Positions 60,989 to 64,000 of a stretch of DNA of 64,000 nt are shown piece by piece. The number at the start of each line of letters is the position of its first letter. Positions within the stretch are counted from its first letter, which is position 1. The translations under genes and the position numbers were made by a program. The notes under the pieces were generated by a model. It was not told the origin of the DNA. It was given only the letters and a program-made list of their open reading frames with translations, and did not search any database. This DNA comes from Diphasiastrum complanatum (lineage: Eukaryota > Streptophyta > Lycopodiopsida > Lycopodiales > Lycopodiaceae). The DNA lies in assembly GCA_029204225.1 (NCBI GenBank), contig CM055094.1, positions 7,177,143 to 7,241,142 on the forward strand, read 5' to 3'.

Positions 60989-61620
60989 TTGCAAGTTACA
61001 TTCTTCGAGGACTCAGAATTTTGGGACAGTGGAGAAGAACAAATTGTTACTAGCAAATTTGTGATTTTACCAATGAAATTTGTAATTGTTCCAAATTCTT
61101 TTCACTTCATTCAAGATGATCAACAATGTGATGATACGGATGAGCATGAACAATATTCCAATGGGGATCATGATTGTCAACCAGATGATCAAGAATATCA
61201 GCTTGGTGATTCAGACGAATCTAATGATGGCCAATATGAACCGAGTATAACATTGTTGATTAGGAAGGTCATAATCACTCAGAATGGCAACATGAGGACC
61301 AGTATGAGCCTATAGGTCAACCAAATGATATCCTTGAAAGTTGTGATTACAATGAAGAAGATCCAACGGTTCACAGCATGTACAACAAAAGATTACATTG
61401 TCAAGAGACAGAATTGCATTCCAATCACTACATCGGTGATGATGGAGACTACAATGATGATAACGAAGCTGGTTCCGAACAATACGAAGTTGAAGAAGAT
61501 AATTCTGAACACCAATCTTCTCTTTGTACAATGTCATTCAACGGTACATCCATGAAAACAGAAGATGCTTCCTCTATGGCTCTTAAATCAATTGCAGGCA
61601 CCACTGGGTTACAAACATGA
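60989..61620 (+). pseudogene. Acidic N-terminal extension of the gag polyprotein
   Basis: Two adjoining frames (shift near 61265-61320) encode a very Asp/Glu/Gln/Asn-rich sequence with repeated motifs such as NGDHDCQPDDQEYQ and later HYIGDDGDYNDDNEAG. A stop (61618-61620) separates it from the gag domain. It is unlike usual gag N-termini. I infer it belonged to the same ORF because it lies upstream, on the same strand, inside the element. Confidence 0.5.
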
Positions 61621-61749
61621 GACAATGCTAGCTATGGGAGCATAGTGACCATTCCTAGTTCCTGTTACAATGGTGAGAGTCTCGTCAGAGGAAATCAACA
61701 TCAACGGATCAATATTCAATGAAATCCTGACGATGTTCCGTTTGAAAAC

Positions 61750-62229
61750 ATGCCAACCTTTGAGGGAGAAATGAGTTCATTACATATTGATGACTGGTTA
61801 TCTATTGTTGATGAGAATCTGCCACTATATTCTATCTTTGATCAGGGAAAAATTACCATAGCAATATCCTACTTTCGAGGAAAAGCCTATGATTGGTGGC
61901 AAGTAGTATTACGTCATCCACAATATGAACCTAAGTCATGGGATGATTTCAAAGAGTTTTGTGCAGAAATATTCATAGATTATTATATGGACTCTTGGTA
62001 TATGCTAGAACAAACTGGTTCAGTGAAGGCATATAATGTGAGGCTCCGTTTGATACCATCTAAATTGAAGTGGCTTAATGAAGAGCTATCCATCCAACAC
62101 TATCTGCGTGGTCTTCAAGATCACATCCGTCAACATTTGGATAAAGCACTTCAAGTAAATCCAACTTTGGCAGATGTAATGCAAAAGGCGTTAATGCGTG
62201 ATCTAAGGATAAGACAACAAAAGATGTAA
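61750..62229 (+). CDS. Ty3-type gag (capsid domain), 159 aa
   Basis: A retrotransposon gag domain: PTFEGEMSSLHIDDWLSIVD, then AISYFRGKAYDWWQVVLRHP, SWDDFKEFCAEIF, then SIQHYLRGLQDHIRQHLDKA and ADVMQKALMRDLRIRQQ. The F-x-G...W...YF-x-G-x-A-x-x-WW pattern is that of the PF03732-type gag family. It forms the core of the particle in these elements. The ATG at 61750 may be internal, since upstream codons in the same frame are readable after the stop at 61620. No zinc knuckle follows. Confidence 0.75.
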   Translation: MPTFEGEMSSLHIDDWLSIVDENLPLYSIFDQGKITIAISYFRGKAYDWWQVVLRHPQYEPKSWDDFKEFCAEIFIDYYMDSWYMLEQTGSVKAYNVRLRLIPSKLKWLNEELSIQHYLRGLQDHIRQHLDKALQVNPTLADVMQKALMRDLRIRQQKM

Positions 62230-62241
62230 CTACGGATCAAA

Positions 62242-63003
62242 TTGGAGCCTCAGCAGGAAGAAAGTCCTACAATAGTGTGTTCAACTCTTCATCTGGTAAA
62301 CTTTCAAGAACTGTCAACATGCCAACTCCAAGCTCACCAAAGTGCTGGTTCAAACAAAAGTATTTTAGAGGAAAATTCTCCAACTGATGAAGGATCAAAA
62401 GGGAGTAAGGAATTACAGCATGAGTCTCCCAATCGTCCAATTGAATCCCAACATCAACGACAAGTGGCTCATGATATATCCTTTGAGATTACTGATCCGA
62501 TAGTTTTAGGGATTAATGATATGGCTGACTATCATTGTATATATGACAAATTTATCTTTGGGGATCGAATTGAGGATAGTGACTGCATACAACAAAATCA
62601 ATATGAGTTGTTCATACAACATAATGATGCTCTCTTTGAATAGAATGATCAGTTGGAAATGACTAGAATGTGGCCAAATTTGGACAGTGAATCATTTTAT
62701 TTGGAGCATTACTATTTTGGTTTATCAGGAACTATACCCAGGCCAAGTTTGGACAATGAATTATTCGATTTGGAGTATTAGTATTTTGGTTTATCATGAA
62801 TTATACCCATCGCTTCACTCACAGAGGAAATCAATGGATCCATCCATCTTCAACGAGATAATGCTACCAATCTTGCTCACACTGATTCGGCAAGAGGGAA
62901 CTCCAGTGCTCAATCAGATAACTTGGATGAAATCATTGCTTTAATAACCTCTTTAGGAGTTGTAAAAGGAAATTGTCATCCTACATCAAGGAGCAATGCA
63001 TAA
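62242..63003 (+). pseudogene. C-terminal remainder of the gag polyprotein
   Basis: After a stop at 62227-62229 the frame reopens to 62643 (Gln/Ser-rich; FEITDPIVLGINDMADYHCI), then continues past another stop to about 63003. There an internal duplication gives YYFGLSGTIPRPSLDNE followed by a degraded second copy at 62690-62810. No protease or RT motif is present. Confidence 0.45.
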
Positions 63004-63449
63004 GGCAACAAAACCAGATGTAGGGACAAGAAAAGATGCATCTAGAATTGGATAGCCTATCCAACCAAGGGAGATACTGAGGAAGAAGATTATCGAATGT
63101 CCGTTGCTTGGATCATGTCAACCCATGCACAACTAGCTTGAGGCTTTCCTGTGCTTGATCAATCTCTTCTTCAGTGATCTTATCAAATTTATGGAATCAG
63201 CTTGTAGATCAAAGGTCTTTCCAAAAAAGTTACACTGAAACCTTGTTCTACAACAATAAGCTGGAAGCTGAACCTAAGGCAGTGAAATATGACGAACAAA
63301 ATATGGCCATTAATACATGGAAAGATATTTCCTACTTAAGGTGGCCAAATATTTCTCGAATTCTGCCAATGGATTTATGAAACATGGCACTCAACAAAGG
63401 ACTACACAACCTTCATTTTTGAGGGCAAAAATGCTTAAAGTAGGGGGAG
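63004..63449 (+). other. 3' untranslated part of the element and polypurine tract
   Basis: Short frames only. AGTAGGGGGAG at 63439-63449 is the polypurine tract that primes plus-strand synthesis, immediately before the LTR start TGTCATG. Confidence 0.6.
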
Positions 63450-64000
63450 TGTCATGTGTTGCATGTAATTAGCCCATGAGCTTACTAATGAATTGCCAAA
63501 AATATAGGCATGTAGCTAAATTAGATTATAATTAGTCAATAGAACAATTAATAAAGTGGCTTGTACAACCTCGCTATAGTTGTGAATAACGAAATTGTAA
63601 TAATGGTTGTAAGGCCCAATTTAGCTTAATAAGGCCCCAAAATTATAGTAGAGGCACAAATGACCACTATAAATAGCTGAGGTCATGCTAAATTTAGAGG
63701 CTATTGTTCATTTTGTAATTTTGAGTTCTAAGAGATCTTGAAGCTTCTCTTTGAGAGCTTTCTTGATGGAGAAAGTGGTTCATGTGCCTACAATCACATG
63801 AGAGCTATAATCATACTCTAGCTACAGGCCCCTATCCTTTGAATGATCTCTATCCATTAATAATGGAACCTTACTTTGCCTAATTTGGTTTGAGAGCTTT
63901 CTTGATGGAGAAAGTGGTTCATGTGCCTACAGTCACATGCGAGCTATGATCATGCTCTAGCTATAGGGTGCCTATCCTTTGAATGATCTCCATTAATTAA
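63450..64000 (+). mobile_element. 3' LTR, cut by the window end
   Basis: It begins TGTCATGTGTTGCATG. CTATAAATA at 63667-63675 is the TATA box. An internal tandem duplication repeats 63748-63890 at 63891-64000 (GAGAGCTTTCTTGATGGAGA occurs twice). The LTR end lies outside the window. Confidence 0.75.

Larger units (their letters stand above)
59168..64000 (+). mobile_element. Non-autonomous Ty3-type LTR element with gag only
   Basis: Boundaries: a 5' LTR remnant 59168-59567, a primer-binding site at 59579, a gag region 60.99-63.0 kb, a polypurine tract 63440-63449 and a 3' LTR from 63450 beyond the window end. About 1.4 kb of leader precedes gag. No protease, RT, RNase H or integrase is present anywhere between the LTRs, so mobility would depend on enzymes from another element. 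Confidence 0.75.

Noticed and set aside
1-64000. CRISPR array, tRNA or rRNA genes
   Set aside because: No regularly spaced repeats and no cloverleaf or rRNA core sequence noticed on reading both strands; tRNA detection by eye is not exhaustive.

Overview
The window is nuclear DNA of a land plant. Three things point this way: an intronless CC-type glutaredoxin (a land-plant class), a seven-exon kelch gene with GT-AG introns and one intron of about 10.4 kb, and dense, decayed Copia and Ty3 retrotransposons whose primer-binding sites match plant initiator-Met tRNA. The AT-rich background, the very long TE-filled intron and the nested old retroelements suggest a large, gymnosperm-like genome. That placement is inference; a fern cannot be excluded.

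Only two host genes look intact, both on the + strand. One encodes a type II membrane kelch protein of 414 aa (exons from 21401 to 37460). The other is a CC-type glutaredoxin (54620-55033). I see no RNA genes and no CRISPR array.

Layout. 1-2424: AT-rich, no gene, two microsatellites. 2425-10062: a decayed Copia element with recognisable LTRs, a primer-binding site and an RT/RNase H remnant; in the place of gag and integrase it holds an unrecognised coiled-coil gene (copy A of 'family X'). 10063-16190: non-coding DNA, a second unrecognised coiled-coil pseudogene (-), a fragment of family X (copy B, -) and an internally deleted chromovirus (-). 16200-21400: non-coding, with a 130-bp exact tandem duplication and a diverged ~1-kb duplication. 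21401-37460: the kelch gene; intron 1 has a degenerate tandem array and intron 3 has Copia and chromovirus pieces, an orphan LTR, a foldback element and GA microsatellites. 37919-49917: a graveyard of retroelements (chromovirus gag, RNase H, chromodomain and LTR; Copia gag and protease pieces), two foldback structures and recurrent CACACGTGTG-type palindromes. 51409-52634 (-): the C-terminal part of a non-LTR retrotransposon with a zinc knuckle and an apparent restriction-like endonuclease domain. 54.3-55.0 kb: the glutaredoxin. 57.5-58.8 kb (-): copy C of family X. 59.17-64.0 kb: a non-autonomous Ty3-type element with gag but no pol.

The best candidate for something undescribed is family X. 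Three independently decayed copies (4.2-7.4 kb, 14.9-15.0 kb, 57.5-58.8 kb) share C-terminal blocks I cannot assign to any known family. The two larger copies also share the order coiled coil, Pro-rich stretch, Ser-Ser-Arg-Gly-Gly-Trp block, C-terminal domain. It looks like a repeat-borne gene, possibly a cargo or structural ORF of a retroelement.
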